A DNA stretch of 64,000 bases from Rhodospirillum sp047263945 (GTDB lineage: Bacteria > Pseudomonadota > Alphaproteobacteria > Rhodospirillales > Rhodospirillaceae), in NCBI RefSeq assembly GCF_047263945.1, contig NZ_JBLAVB010000001.1, positions 434,001 through 498,000 on the forward strand. Reading direction: 5' to 3'. A program made the position numbers and the translations under genes. Numbering within the stretch: the stretch's first letter is position 1; each line of letters starts with the position of its first letter. The notes beneath the pieces were generated by a model. The model did no database searches, was not told the DNA's origin, and saw nothing but the letters and a program-made list of their open reading frames with translations. This document shows positions 25,496 through 34,173 of the stretch, in pieces.

Positions 25496-26041
25496 ATGGC
25501 TGGTTCGGTCAACAAGGTCATTCTCATCGGCAACTTGGGCAAGGATCCGGAAACGCGGAGCTTTCAGAACGGGGGTAAGGTAACCAACCTGCGTATTGCC
25601 ACCTCCGACAGTTGGAAGGATCGCCAGACGGGGGAGCGGAAGGAGCGGACCGAATGGCATAGCGTCGCCATTTTCGGTCCCCTGGCCGAGATCGCCGAAC
25701 GCTACCTGCGCAAGGGCTCCAAGGTTTACCTCTGTGGATCTCTGCAAACCCGTAAGTGGCAGGATCAAAGCGGGCAGGACCGCTATTCCACGGAGGTCGT
25801 GCTCCAGGGACCGGGTGCCGAGATGACCATGCTTGATGGCCGTGGCGGGGAGGAGCAGGGCCGTGGTGGTAGCGGTGGGTACGGCTCCGGTGGCGGGTAT
25901 GGCGGCGGGTCCGGCGGCGGCGGCGACTTTGGCGGTGGAAGTTATGGGGGAAGCCAGGGCGGTGGGGCGCGTCAAGGCTGGGATTCTGGCCCGGCACAAG
26001 GGCCGGGACCGGTCGATATTGATGACGACATTCCGTTCTAA
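25496..26041 (+). CDS. ssb: single-stranded DNA-binding protein
   Basis: This 181-residue protein binds single-stranded DNA in replication and repair. The OB-fold runs from SVNKVILIGNLGKDPETRSF to about residue 110, with WHSVAIFGPLAEIAERYLRKG in the middle. A flexible linker very rich in Gly, Ser and Tyr (about 115-165) follows. The acidic tip DIDDDIPF recruits partner proteins such as RecG, RecQ and PriA. The start is the ATG at 25496, as in all SSBs. A longer in-phase frame would add the translated tandem repeat RPDGRLIP but has no family support. Confidence 0.95.
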   Translation: MAGSVNKVILIGNLGKDPETRSFQNGGKVTNLRIATSDSWKDRQTGERKERTEWHSVAIFGPLAEIAERYLRKGSKVYLCGSLQTRKWQDQSGQDRYSTEVVLQGPGAEMTMLDGRGGEEQGRGGSGGYGSGGGYGGGSGGGGDFGGGSYGGSQGGGARQGWDSGPAQGPGPVDIDDDIPF

Positions 26042-26590
26042 CGCATTCCGAGATCAGGTTGACCCACTTTCACTTTCGTCAGAACGGCAGAGATCTGTCG
26101 GTGCCCGGATTCAAAGGGAATGGGGGGTCGGGGCCTCAGGCCCCAGCGGGGAGCGGGGCAGAGCCCCGCACCATTTAGGCAGGTGCGAAAAAGTATAGTT
26201 TTTCTCGTGAAAACAAAGGCTTGAGGGACGCTTTTCCAAGCTGTTCTCAGTTGCTCGGTTTGGGCTGATCTGCTAAGGTGCGCATCCGCGTTCCGGAGAC
26301 AGTTGGAGTCACCGGTGGCGTGGGAAGTCCGGATCATATGGCCAAGGTCCAGAGGGGGTTCCCAAAGGCATTGGTCGCGTGAATCGGGTTTCAAACCGCA
26401 AGAGGGTCTGACACCAACCGGGAAGACCGCGCCGGGCGCGCGTTCTGGTTTGGAGAGGATCCTGGTCCAGGCCGAGTATCCCCTTGCCCCCGGTTCCGGG
26501 GGGCATCCGGCCCCAAGCGTGGTGTTTCGCCCGCTCCCATCCCCATAGACGGGGTGCGTGGCGCGCCCGATTCAGTGGAAGCGTTCCGAG
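26042..26590. other. ssb-gyrA intergenic region with a paired-hairpin repeat
   Basis: This is a 549-base gap. A reverse-orientation paired hairpin at 26129-26170 (GGGGCCTCAGGCCCC, then GCGGGGCAGAGCCCCGC) sits 3' of ssb. The rest has short open frames with no recognisable product. The right end must hold the gyrA promoter, but I cannot pick it with confidence. Confidence 0.55.
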
Positions 26591-29404
26591 TTGAGCAACA
26601 ACACCCCTAAGCCTATGGATTCCGATATTTCTCTCGTCTCTATCGAAGACGAAATGAAGCGTAGCTATCTCGATTACGCCATGAGCGTGATTGTCAGCCG
26701 CGCCCTTCCCGATGTGCGGGATGGTTTGAAACCGGTGCACCGGCGGATTTTGTTCTCCATGAAGGAGAATGGCTACGACTACAACCGGCCCTACCGCAAA
26801 TCGGCGCGCATTGTCGGTGACGTCATGGGTAAATATCACCCCCATGGCGATTCGGCGATTTATGATGCCATGGTGCGCATGGCGCAGAACTTCTCCATGC
26901 GTCTGCCGTTGATCGACGGCCAGGGCAACTTCGGGTCCATGGACGGCGATAAGGCCGCCGCCATGCGGTATACCGAGGCTCGGCTGGCCAAGGCGGCGCA
27001 TAGTCTGCTGGATGACATCGACAAGGAAACCGTCGATTTCCAGGCCAACTATGACGAGACGACCCGGGAACCCATTGTCGTTCCGGCCCGCTATCCGAAC
27101 CTGTTGGTGAACGGCGCGGGCGGTATTGCCGTGGGTATGGCCACGAATATCCCTCCCCATAATCTGGGGGAGGTGATCGACGCCTGTTGTGCATTGATTG
27201 ATGATCCAACCATAACCGACGAGGCCATCCACCAGATTGTGCCGGGTCCAGATTTCCCCACGGGCGGAACGATCCTGGGGCGGTCCGGCATCCGTGCGGC
27301 TTTCATGACCGGTCGCGGATCCGTGGTCATGCGCGGGAAATGTCACTTTGAGGACATTTCCCGGGAGCGCCAAGCCATTGTGGTGACAGAGGTCCCTTAC
27401 CAGGTCAATAAGGCCTCCATGGTGGAGAAGATCGCCGAACTGGTCCGTGACAAAAAGCTGGAAGGCATTTCCGACATCCGCGACGAATCCGACCGTCAGG
27501 GTGTTCGTGTGGTTGTCGAGTGCAAGCGCGACGCCATGGCCGAGGTGGTCCTCAATCAGTTGTATCGGTACACCCCGTTGCAGACCAGCTTCGGTGTCAA
27601 CATGCTGGCCTTGAATGGCGGCAAGCCCCTGCTGATGAACCTGCGGGAGGTCCTCGAGGCCTTCATCGCGTTCCGTGAAGAGGTGATCCGCCGTCGCACG
27701 ATCTACGAACTGGGCAAGGCTCGGGACCGGGCGCACGTCTTGGTCGGCTTGGCCATCGCCGTGGCCAACCTGGACGCGGTGATCAAGATGATCCGCTCGG
27801 CCCCCGATCCCCAAACCGCTCGAGAGCGGTTAATGGCCGAGAACTGGCCGGCTGCGGATGTCGAACCGCTGATCATGCTGATCGACGAGCCGGGTCGAAC
27901 CGTGGTGGAGGGGCATTATCGCCTGTCTGAGACCCAGGCTAAGGCTATCCTGGACCTGCGTCTGCACCGCTTGACCGGGTTGGAGCGGGACAAGATCCAC
28001 AGCGAATTATCTGAGATTGGCTCCCAGATCGAGGAATACCTGCATATTCTGCGCTCCCGGGAGCGGCTTTACGAGATCATGCGCGCCGAACTGGTGGAGA
28101 TGAGGGAGGCCTATGCCACCCCCCGCCGGACGGTGATTGAGGAAAACGAGTTCGAACACGACATTGAAGACCTGATCCAGCGCGAGGACATGGTCGTCAC
28201 CGTTACCAGCACCGGATATATCAAACGGGTGCCGCTCACCACTTACCGGGCCCAGCGCCGGGGTGGCAAGGGGCGGGCCGGCATGTCCATGCGCGATGAG
28301 GATTTTGTCACCACCATTTTCGTGGCGAATACCCATACCCCGCTGCTGTTTTTCAGTTCGACGGGCATGGTTTACAAAATGAAGGTCTATCGTCTGCCTT
28401 TGGGGACTCCCCAGGCGCGGGGCAAGGCCATGATCAATATTCTGCCCCTGGCCGAGGAAGAGCGCATCACCACCGTGATGCCCCTGCCCGAAGACGAGGA
28501 AACCTGGGGCGAGCTGGATGTGATGTTCGCCACGGAAACGGGCAACGTGCGGCGGAACCGTCTTTCGGACTTCACCAATGTGATGACCAACGGCAAGATC
28601 GCCATGAAGCTGGATCCCGGTGATCATCTGGTGGGCGTGCGCACCTGCACCGAAGCTCAGGATGTTCTGCTGACAACCAACATGGGCAAGGCGATCCGTT
28701 TCTCCGTGACAGAAGTCCGGGTCTTCGCAGGCCGGACCTCCACGGGTGTTCGCGGCGTACGTCTGGCAGAGGGTGACAAGGTTAACTATTTGTCGATCCT
28801 CTCCCATGTGACCGCCGATGCGGAGACCCGATCGGCCTACCTGAAACAGGCCAGCGCTCTGCGGCGGGCTGCCGGTGAGGGCGAGGAGGACATCACACTC
28901 GACGCCGAACCCAGCGGCACCCTGACTCAGGACCAGTTCGAAGTCCTGCAGGAGGCGGAGGAATTTATTCTGACCGTCACCTCGCGGGGCTTTGGCAAGC
29001 GCAGCTCTGCCTACGAATACCGGACTGCGGGTCGGGGCGGGCAGGGCATTGCCAATATCGAAATGAGTGAACGCAATGGCTCCGTCGTGGCCTCTTTCCC
29101 CATTGGGCAGAAGGACCAAGTGATGTTGATCACCGACGGGGGCCAGTTGATCCGCATGCCCGTTTATGACGTTCGCATTGCCGGACGGAAAACCCAGGGT
29201 GTGACCCTGTTCCGCCTATCCGAAGGGGAACGGGTCGTGTCGGTCGCCCATTTGTCAGACATGAATGGGGACGACGAGGACGTGGATGGATTGGAAGATG
29301 GGGGGGATCTTCCAGCTATCACCGAAGGCGGAACAGACGGGGATGTCAAATCCCCCGGTTCCGACGATACAGCCCCCGAACGGACGGATGGTGATGACGA
29401 CTAG
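26591..29404 (+). CDS. gyrA: DNA gyrase subunit A
   Basis: This is the breakage-reunion subunit of gyrase, about 937 residues. SIEDEMKRSYLDYAMSVIVS opens the domain. The catalytic Tyr is in MRYTEARLAK. The quinolone region HPHGDSAIYDAMVRMAQNF keeps Ser and Asp at the positions of E. coli 83 and 87, the drug-sensitive state. The GyrA-box AQRRGGKGRAG near residue 560 shows this is GyrA, not ParC. The C-terminal wrapping domain carries the acidic insert seen in Alphaproteobacteria. The start is uncertain: TTG 26591 (GGAAG upstream), ATG 26615 or GTG 26558. Its 3' end overlaps coaD. Confidence 0.94.
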   Translation: MSNNTPKPMDSDISLVSIEDEMKRSYLDYAMSVIVSRALPDVRDGLKPVHRRILFSMKENGYDYNRPYRKSARIVGDVMGKYHPHGDSAIYDAMVRMAQNFSMRLPLIDGQGNFGSMDGDKAAAMRYTEARLAKAAHSLLDDIDKETVDFQANYDETTREPIVVPARYPNLLVNGAGGIAVGMATNIPPHNLGEVIDACCALIDDPTITDEAIHQIVPGPDFPTGGTILGRSGIRAAFMTGRGSVVMRGKCHFEDISRERQAIVVTEVPYQVNKASMVEKIAELVRDKKLEGISDIRDESDRQGVRVVVECKRDAMAEVVLNQLYRYTPLQTSFGVNMLALNGGKPLLMNLREVLEAFIAFREEVIRRRTIYELGKARDRAHVLVGLAIAVANLDAVIKMIRSAPDPQTARERLMAENWPAADVEPLIMLIDEPGRTVVEGHYRLSETQAKAILDLRLHRLTGLERDKIHSELSEIGSQIEEYLHILRSRERLYEIMRAELVEMREAYATPRRTVIEENEFEHDIEDLIQREDMVVTVTSTGYIKRVPLTTYRAQRRGGKGRAGMSMRDEDFVTTIFVANTHTPLLFFSSTGMVYKMKVYRLPLGTPQARGKAMINILPLAEEERITTVMPLPEDEETWGELDVMFATETGNVRRNRLSDFTNVMTNGKIAMKLDPGDHLVGVRTCTEAQDVLLTTNMGKAIRFSVTEVRVFAGRTSTGVRGVRLAEGDKVNYLSILSHVTADAETRSAYLKQASALRRAAGEGEEDITLDAEPSGTLTQDQFEVLQEAEEFILTVTSRGFGKRSSAYEYRTAGRGGQGIANIEMSERNGSVVASFPIGQKDQVMLITDGGQLIRMPVYDVRIAGRKTQGVTLFRLSEGERVVSVAHLSDMNGDDEDVDGLEDGGDLPAITEGGTDGDVKSPGSDDTAPERTDGDDD

Positions 29405-29918
29405 ACGCCTAGCCGTATATCCGGGAACCTTTGACCCTGTGACCAATGGGCATTTGGATATTATCGGGCGCGCGGCCCGCATGGTGGACCATTTGACCAT
29501 TGGCGTGGCTGTCAATGCGGGGAAAGGCCCCCTGTTTTCCCTGGAGGAACGGGTGGATATGGTGGCCGAAACCACCCGTCCCCTGACCAAGGAGAGGGGC
29601 ATTGAAATTGATGTCGTGCCCTTTTCCAATCTGTTGATGGATTTCGCCGTTGAGCGGAACGCCACGATGATCATACGGGGGCTTCGCGCTATCTCGGATT
29701 TTGAATACGAATTCCAGATGTGTGGCATGAATGCCCGCTTGAATACCACTGTGGAAACCGTCTTTCTAATGGCGTCGGAGCGGTGTCAGTTCATATCCTC
29801 GCGCTTCGTTAAGGAAATCGGGCGCCTGGACGGGGATATATCGGGTTTTGTCTCTCCCTTGGTCCGGGAACGCCTGTTGGATAAATTCCGGGAGTTGGAT
29901 GGAAACAGCTCAGCTTAG
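29388..29918 (+). CDS. coaD: phosphopantetheine adenylyltransferase
   Basis: This 176-residue enzyme performs the fourth step of coenzyme A synthesis, joining ATP and 4'-phosphopantetheine. AVYPGTFDPVTNGHLDII carries the T/HxGH nucleotide-binding motif near residue 20. IIRGLRAISDFEYEFQM is the substrate-site signature. FISSRFVKEIGRLDGDIS holds the ISSTxVRE-like motif near the C-terminus. The start is ATG 29388 or the ATG six bases later; both lie inside the last codons of gyrA, so translation is probably coupled. Confidence 0.94.
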   Translation: MVMTTRRLAVYPGTFDPVTNGHLDIIGRAARMVDHLTIGVAVNAGKGPLFSLEERVDMVAETTRPLTKERGIEIDVVPFSNLLMDFAVERNATMIIRGLRAISDFEYEFQMCGMNARLNTTVETVFLMASERCQFISSRFVKEIGRLDGDISGFVSPLVRERLLDKFRELDGNSSA

Positions 29919-29963
29919 CTCTTTTCGCCCAATCGTTTAAACCGAGGTTCAAGGAAAAGCCTT

Positions 29964-30527
29964 ATGCGCCGAATCCTGCTCGCCTTTTTTGCTTTACTCG
30001 CATACATGGGAGTCGTCATGACCGAAACGAAGGCCGCCGATCCTGAAAACACCCTCTACATGGACCTCAAGGACGGCCGCGTTGTCATCGCGTTGCGCCC
30101 AGACTTGGCACCCAAGCATGTGGAGCGCATCAAAAAATTAACCCGAGAAGGTTTCTACGACGGCACTCCGTTCCATCGGGTGATCGACGGGTTTATGGTG
30201 CAGGGTGGGGACCCCACTGGCACGGGTCGGGGAGGTTCCGAACTGCCGGACCTTCCTGCGGAGTTCAGCCCGCCGTCGAAGGCACGCCATTTGGAAGGTG
30301 TGCTGTCCATGGCTCGCACTGCGGATCCGGACAGTGCCAACAGCCAGTTTTTCATCATGTTAGCCCCATCTCCTCACCTGGATGGCCAGTACACCATCTG
30401 GGGCCAAGTGGTCGAAGGCATGGAATACGTTCATATGATTAAAAAGGGTGACAAGCGCGCCAACGGGTCCGTTGAGGATCCCGACCGCATTATCAAGATG
30501 CAGGTTGCGGCGGACGCCGACAAGTAA
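29964..30527 (+). CDS. periplasmic cyclophilin-type peptidyl-prolyl isomerase
   Basis: This 187-residue protein catalyses cis-trans isomerisation of X-Pro bonds. A signal peptide (RRILLAFFALLAYMGVVM, cut near TKA-AD) puts the domain in the periplasm. FYDGTPFHRVIDGFMVQGGD contains the active-site Arg and Phe, and SMARTADPDSANSQFFIML is the second cyclophilin signature. It has the short, compact bacterial form (PpiA-like). It lies 46 bases after coaD with an AAGGAAAAG ribosome site and may be on the gyrA-coaD transcript. Confidence 0.92.
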   Translation: MRRILLAFFALLAYMGVVMTETKAADPENTLYMDLKDGRVVIALRPDLAPKHVERIKKLTREGFYDGTPFHRVIDGFMVQGGDPTGTGRGGSELPDLPAEFSPPSKARHLEGVLSMARTADPDSANSQFFIMLAPSPHLDGQYTIWGQVVEGMEYVHMIKKGDKRANGSVEDPDRIIKMQVAADADK

Positions 30528-30565
30528 GCTTTTGCCAGCCATACCTGAAAATGGACGCCGCGCGC

Positions 30566-30679
30566 TAGATCACGATGAATTTAGGTCTGTTCGGCCTAAA
30601 TTCATAAACGTGATCTAAATTATATAGTTAGAGCGGAATGAGACGGAAAACCGCACACACTTTTCCTCATTCCGCTCTA
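30566..30679. repeat. Alphaproteobacteria-type dispersed palindromic repeat, copy B
   Basis: Two nested inverted repeats lie end to end. TAGATCACG (30566-30574) pairs with CGTGATCTA (30609-30617) around a TTTAGG/CCTAAA inner stem. TAGAGCGGAATGAG (30629-30642) pairs perfectly with CTCATTCCGCTCTA (30666-30679). Blocks GATCTAAAT, ATATAGTTAGAG, CGGAAAACCG and ACTTTTC match copy A at 7498-7620 in the same order. Confidence 0.72.
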
Positions 30680-31084
30680 GGACGAGACTTGGCGCGCGGT
30701 GTCGTCCGTTTGATGGGAGACCTGGGTCGGGCGGCTCTGCTGGAGGTTCCCCTTGCCAATGGCCGTAGGGCCGATGTTATGGCGGTGGATGCCAAGGGCA
30801 TGGTTACGATTGTCGAGGTCAAGTCCTGCCTTGCCGATTTTCAGTCGGACCACAAGTGGGAAGACTATCGTTCTTTTTGCGACGTCTTTTTTTTCGCTGT
30901 CCCCGAAGACTTTCCTCAGGACTACATCGCTGGCGATTGTGGTTTAATCATCGCTGATCGCCATGGCGGTGACCTCCTCCGCGAGGGCGTTCCTCACCCC
31001 CTGAGCGGTGCTCGGCGTAAGGCCATTCTCATTCGATTCGCCCGCATGGCTGCGCTGCGCTTAACACGGCTGGAAGATCCCTGA
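30638..31084 (+). CDS. mmcB: MmcB family DNA repair protein
   Basis: This 148-residue protein belongs to the MmcB family, linked in Caulobacter to the SOS response and survival of alkylation damage. The fold is a PD-(D/E)XK-like nuclease core: LEVPLANGRRADVMAVD supplies the acidic residue and TIVEVKSCLADFQSD the ExK pair. YRSFCDVFFFAVPEDFP and GLIIAD follow. The assigned ATG lies inside the palindromic repeat (30629-30679), so residues 1-14 (MRRKTAHTFPHSAL) are repeat-encoded. Homology begins only at about GRDLARGVVRL; a TTG near 30688 is another possible start. Confidence 0.85.
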   Translation: MRRKTAHTFPHSALGRDLARGVVRLMGDLGRAALLEVPLANGRRADVMAVDAKGMVTIVEVKSCLADFQSDHKWEDYRSFCDVFFFAVPEDFPQDYIAGDCGLIIADRHGGDLLREGVPHPLSGARRKAILIRFARMAALRLTRLEDP

Positions 31085-31100
31085 GGGACGCACTCCCCTC

Positions 31101-31757
31101 CTATCCCGCCATGGGGCCGGTTGTGCAGTTCTGCCGTTTCCCTTGGGGGCGCTTTTCGAAAACAACCACACTATCGTAAAAGGTCATGGAATCCGTTCCC
31201 GTCGTAAAAGGGGTCACGGGAACTTCGCCATTGGTGTAAAGGGCGTTCATTTCATCGATGAGTCCCTTGCACAATTCGATGAAAGTCCCTGGTTTTCCCA
31301 CTCCTCCTTCGTAGTCAGGCAGATAGGCGGTATGCATGTCTTCGACCAAATACACCCCATTGGGGCTGATCGCAGGATAGAGGGCGCTGAAGGTTTCTGT
31401 GACATGACTCATCATATGGCTTCCATCATCGATGACGATATCCGGTCGGCCAAACTCTCCTAGAACACGGCCCAGGAACGCAGCGTCTTGTTGCTCCCCA
31501 ATTCGAACGGAAATGGTCCGGTCCCCCAGCGTCGCGCATTTGGGATCATTGTCGATTCCCAAGATGCGGCAACCCGGGCCGAAATACTCCTTCCACATAC
31601 CGAGGGACCCCCCTTTCGATACGCCTATTTCAAGGACTAAAGGAGATTTTCCTCGGAATCTCTCGAAATGTCTTTCGTAAATATCAAAATAATGAAACCA
31701 TTTATACAAATCTTTATTTGAATTATTAAGGTAGTATCGATGTAGAAATCCATCCAT
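31101..31757 (-). CDS. class I SAM-dependent methyltransferase
   Basis: This protein of about 218 residues has a Rossmann methyltransferase core. LVLEIGVSKGGSLGMWKEYF is motif I with the glycine-rich SAM loop. CRILGIDNDPKC ends strand 2 with the acidic residue. PDIVIDDGSHMMSH is motif III/IV. The spacing and the IDDGSH motif resemble cephalosporin-hydroxylase-like and sugar O-methyltransferases; the substrate is unknown. The 5' part (31620-31757) is strikingly AT-rich next to its neighbours, suggesting recent acquisition. The start at 31757 (MDGFLHRYYL) has only a weak ribosome site. It is divergent from the OpgD-like gene. Confidence 0.82.
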   Translation of the reverse strand: MDGFLHRYYLNNSNKDLYKWFHYFDIYERHFERFRGKSPLVLEIGVSKGGSLGMWKEYFGPGCRILGIDNDPKCATLGDRTISVRIGEQQDAAFLGRVLGEFGRPDIVIDDGSHMMSHVTETFSALYPAISPNGVYLVEDMHTAYLPDYEGGVGKPGTFIELCKGLIDEMNALYTNGEVPVTPFTTGTDSMTFYDSVVVFEKRPQGKRQNCTTGPMAG

Positions 31758-32049
31758 TTTGGCGAAGCCTTTTAAGTACACGCTAATTTCAAAGGAAGTC
31801 TGGGTCTTTGAGGGGTGATGGTAAGAGGGATGACGGCAAGGGGGAGCGAGGAGCGGGGCGAGACCACTGGACTTGGGCAACAGTATCGAAAAGGCGGCGG
31901 ACAGGGAACAGGGAAGGGCGGAAAAACATGTTTCCTGGCAACTCCCCTATCCAAATGGGCATTGGAAGGCTTATATCGGAATCGCGCCGTGTCGAAGCCA
32001 AGCCCAAGCCCACCTTCCACAAGCGGCCCCAATCTTTCGCGAGGTTTTG

Positions 32050-33648
32050 ATGTCAGGGATTCCCAATCCGGGACGACGTTCCATCCTGTCCCTTATGGCG
32101 GCCGCGACGGCCTGTGGCCTTCTGCCCGCATTTCCTGCCAGTCTCCTGGCTGCCCAGGACGAGATCGTTCCCCTTGGCCCCGCCGAGCCCTTTTCCTTCG
32201 AGGGATTGATTACCCGGGCCAAAGAAATGGCCGGGCAGCCCTATGCACCCACACCCGTCAACCCGGCCTTGGAAAAGGCCCTGAAGGGAATCGACTACGA
32301 CGCCTACCAAAAGATCGTCTTCCGTCCCGAGAAAGCCCTTTGGAAAGATCGGATTGGCGCGCCCGCCATTGCCCCCTTTCACATGCATGAATTTGCCCGG
32401 GAGCCGGTGGGTTTGCATCTGGTGGATGGGGACAGCGCCCGCTCTGTTCCCTATGATCCCAAAGTCTTCCGCTTTGGCGACATTGTCCCGCCCGAGGTCG
32501 AGGGGATGGGATGGGCTGGCTTCCGGGTACTCCACGCGAAAAACCCCGCCTCGGATTGGTTGGCCTTCATGGGCGCGACCTATTTCCGCTCCGCCGGCCC
32601 CCTGGACCAATATGGGCAATCGGCCCGGGCGGTGGCCGTCGACACCGCGATGGCCGATCGGGCCGAACGCTTCCCCCGGTTCACGGATATCTGGCTGGAA
32701 CCCCTGGGCGAAGGGGGGTTGACCATCTGGGCGTTGATTGATGGAGAAAGCCTGACCGGCGTCTACAAGGCCCAATGCGCGGCGCCGGGGGCGGAAAGTG
32801 TCGACATGGATATCTCTGTCCGCTTTTTCACCCGGACCCCCATTGGTCGCTTGGGAATCGCTCCCATGACCAGCATGTTCTGGTTTTCGGAAACCAACCG
32901 CCACGAAGCCACCGACTGGAGGCCAGAGATCCACGATACCGATGGCTTGGCCCTTTGGACGGGGACCGGCGAGCGCCTTTGGCGCCCCCTGGACAATCCG
33001 AAGGCCATGCGGGTTTCCACCTTCACCGATAAAAACCCCAAGGGCTTTGGTCTCCTCCAACGGGACCGGGACTTTACCCACTACGAGGATGATGGCGTTT
33101 TCTATGACCGTCGCGCGGGGATCTGGATTGAACCCAAGGGGGATTGGGGAGAAGGGGGGGTCCAACTGGTGGAGATCCCCACCAATGATGAGATCCACGA
33201 TAACATCGTTGCCTATTGGACGACGGACAAGCCGATCGAGGCCGGGACGGAGTTGAGCTACGATTACATTTTGCGTTGGGTGGCCGCGCCTGTCCTGGGA
33301 CCCATGGGAGTAGGACATGTGGTGGCGACCCGACAGGGGCGACCTGGGGTTCCGGGCCAACCTCGACCCAGCCAGGGCGGGGCCAAATACGCCATTGATT
33401 TCGAAGGCGGCGACCTTGCGGCTTATACCAGCCAAGATGGCCGGGTGAAGGCCGACGTCAGCGCAGGAAACGCCCGAGTAGACAATCCCTATGCCCTACG
33501 GGTGGTGGGAACGGACCGTTGGCGTCTGGTGGTCGATATTTATCCTCACGGTTTGGGGGCGGTGGATATCCGCGCTTTCCTAAGGGACGGGGACAAACCC
33601 CTGACGGAAACCTGGATTTACCGGTATCGGGAGCCGCGGTTTATCTGA
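32050..33648 (+). CDS. OpgD/OpgG-type periplasmic glucan biosynthesis protein, Tat-exported
   Basis: This 532-residue protein acts in osmoregulated periplasmic glucan synthesis or modification. The leader has a twin-arginine motif (GRRSILSLM), a hydrophobic stretch and a cleavage site near LLAAQ. Tat export is the feature that separates OpgD from Sec-exported OpgG. FSFEGLITRAKEMAGQPY opens the mature domain. TDIWLEPLGEGGLTIWALID and SMFWFSETNRHEATDWRPEI (with the HDTDGL that follows) are family motifs of the beta-sandwich core. The start is ATG 32050, chosen because homology and the Tat motif follow directly. No glucosyltransferase (opgH) is nearby. Confidence 0.88.
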   Translation: MSGIPNPGRRSILSLMAAATACGLLPAFPASLLAAQDEIVPLGPAEPFSFEGLITRAKEMAGQPYAPTPVNPALEKALKGIDYDAYQKIVFRPEKALWKDRIGAPAIAPFHMHEFAREPVGLHLVDGDSARSVPYDPKVFRFGDIVPPEVEGMGWAGFRVLHAKNPASDWLAFMGATYFRSAGPLDQYGQSARAVAVDTAMADRAERFPRFTDIWLEPLGEGGLTIWALIDGESLTGVYKAQCAAPGAESVDMDISVRFFTRTPIGRLGIAPMTSMFWFSETNRHEATDWRPEIHDTDGLALWTGTGERLWRPLDNPKAMRVSTFTDKNPKGFGLLQRDRDFTHYEDDGVFYDRRAGIWIEPKGDWGEGGVQLVEIPTNDEIHDNIVAYWTTDKPIEAGTELSYDYILRWVAAPVLGPMGVGHVVATRQGRPGVPGQPRPSQGGAKYAIDFEGGDLAAYTSQDGRVKADVSAGNARVDNPYALRVVGTDRWRLVVDIYPHGLGAVDIRAFLRDGDKPLTETWIYRYREPRFI

Positions 33649-33812
33649 CCGAAAGGCCCGGACAGCGCGGCTCAACCGATTGGCCTGACTTTTTTGCTAG
33701 AAAATCTTGACAGGGAGCACCTAAACGGATTTTATGCCGCCTCCCGAGGGGGCGTGATTCGCCGAAACGACAGATCGCAAGCCTTCGGGATCCATGACGT
33801 CATGGATCTTTT

Positions 33813-33888
33813 GGGCCCGTAGCTCAGTTGGTAGAGCAGCTGACTTTTAATCAGCGGGTCACAGGTTCGAATCCTGTCGGGCTCACCA
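33813..33888 (+). tRNA. tRNA-Lys (anticodon TTT), CCA encoded
   Basis: This is a 76-base cloverleaf. Acceptor GGGCCCG pairs with CGGGCTC (one G-T), the D-arm is GCTC-AGTTGGTA-GAGC, the anticodon stem is GCTGA/TCAGC around CTTTTAA (anticodon TTT at 33846-33848), the T-arm has the TTCGAAT loop, and the 3' CCA is encoded. It reads both Lys codons. A terminator-like hairpin follows. Confidence 0.97.
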
Positions 33889-33892
33889 TGAA

Positions 33893-33930
33893 AAGCCGTT
33901 CACCTCACAGAGGTGGACGGCTTCTTGGTT
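33893..33930 (+). terminator. hairpin terminator behind tRNA-Lys
   Basis: AAGCCGTTCACCTC-ACA-GAGGTGGACGGCTT forms a 14-bp stem with one wobble pair, followed by a modest T-rich tail. It starts five bases after the CCA end. Confidence 0.75.
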
Positions 33931-34173
33931 TGTGTCCTTTCGTTGAGGGCTTGAAATTTCTCCGGATACCCGCATCTTCCTTTCAAAGGATTCCGCATTG
34001 CGGAAGACCGGCCGGTAGTTTGGTTGCGACCGGTCGACTTGTGGGATATGACACGTTTGGGAGATTGGTCTGGCCCAGGGTCCCCCTAATCGAAAAATGG
34101 GGGGAGAGGGTCATACCCAAAGGCCTGACACACGACGCGCCCCGTCGAAAAGGCGTGAGTCTGGAGGAAAGTC

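Noticed and set aside
26309..27814. 501-codon open frame antisense to gyrA
   Set aside because: Shadow of the conserved GyrA breakage-reunion domain.
30587..30601. LexA-like GTTC-N7-ATTC upstream of mmcB
   Set aside because: One mismatch from the alphaproteobacterial box and located in the loop of a dispersed palindrome that also occurs at non-SOS genes; not convincing.
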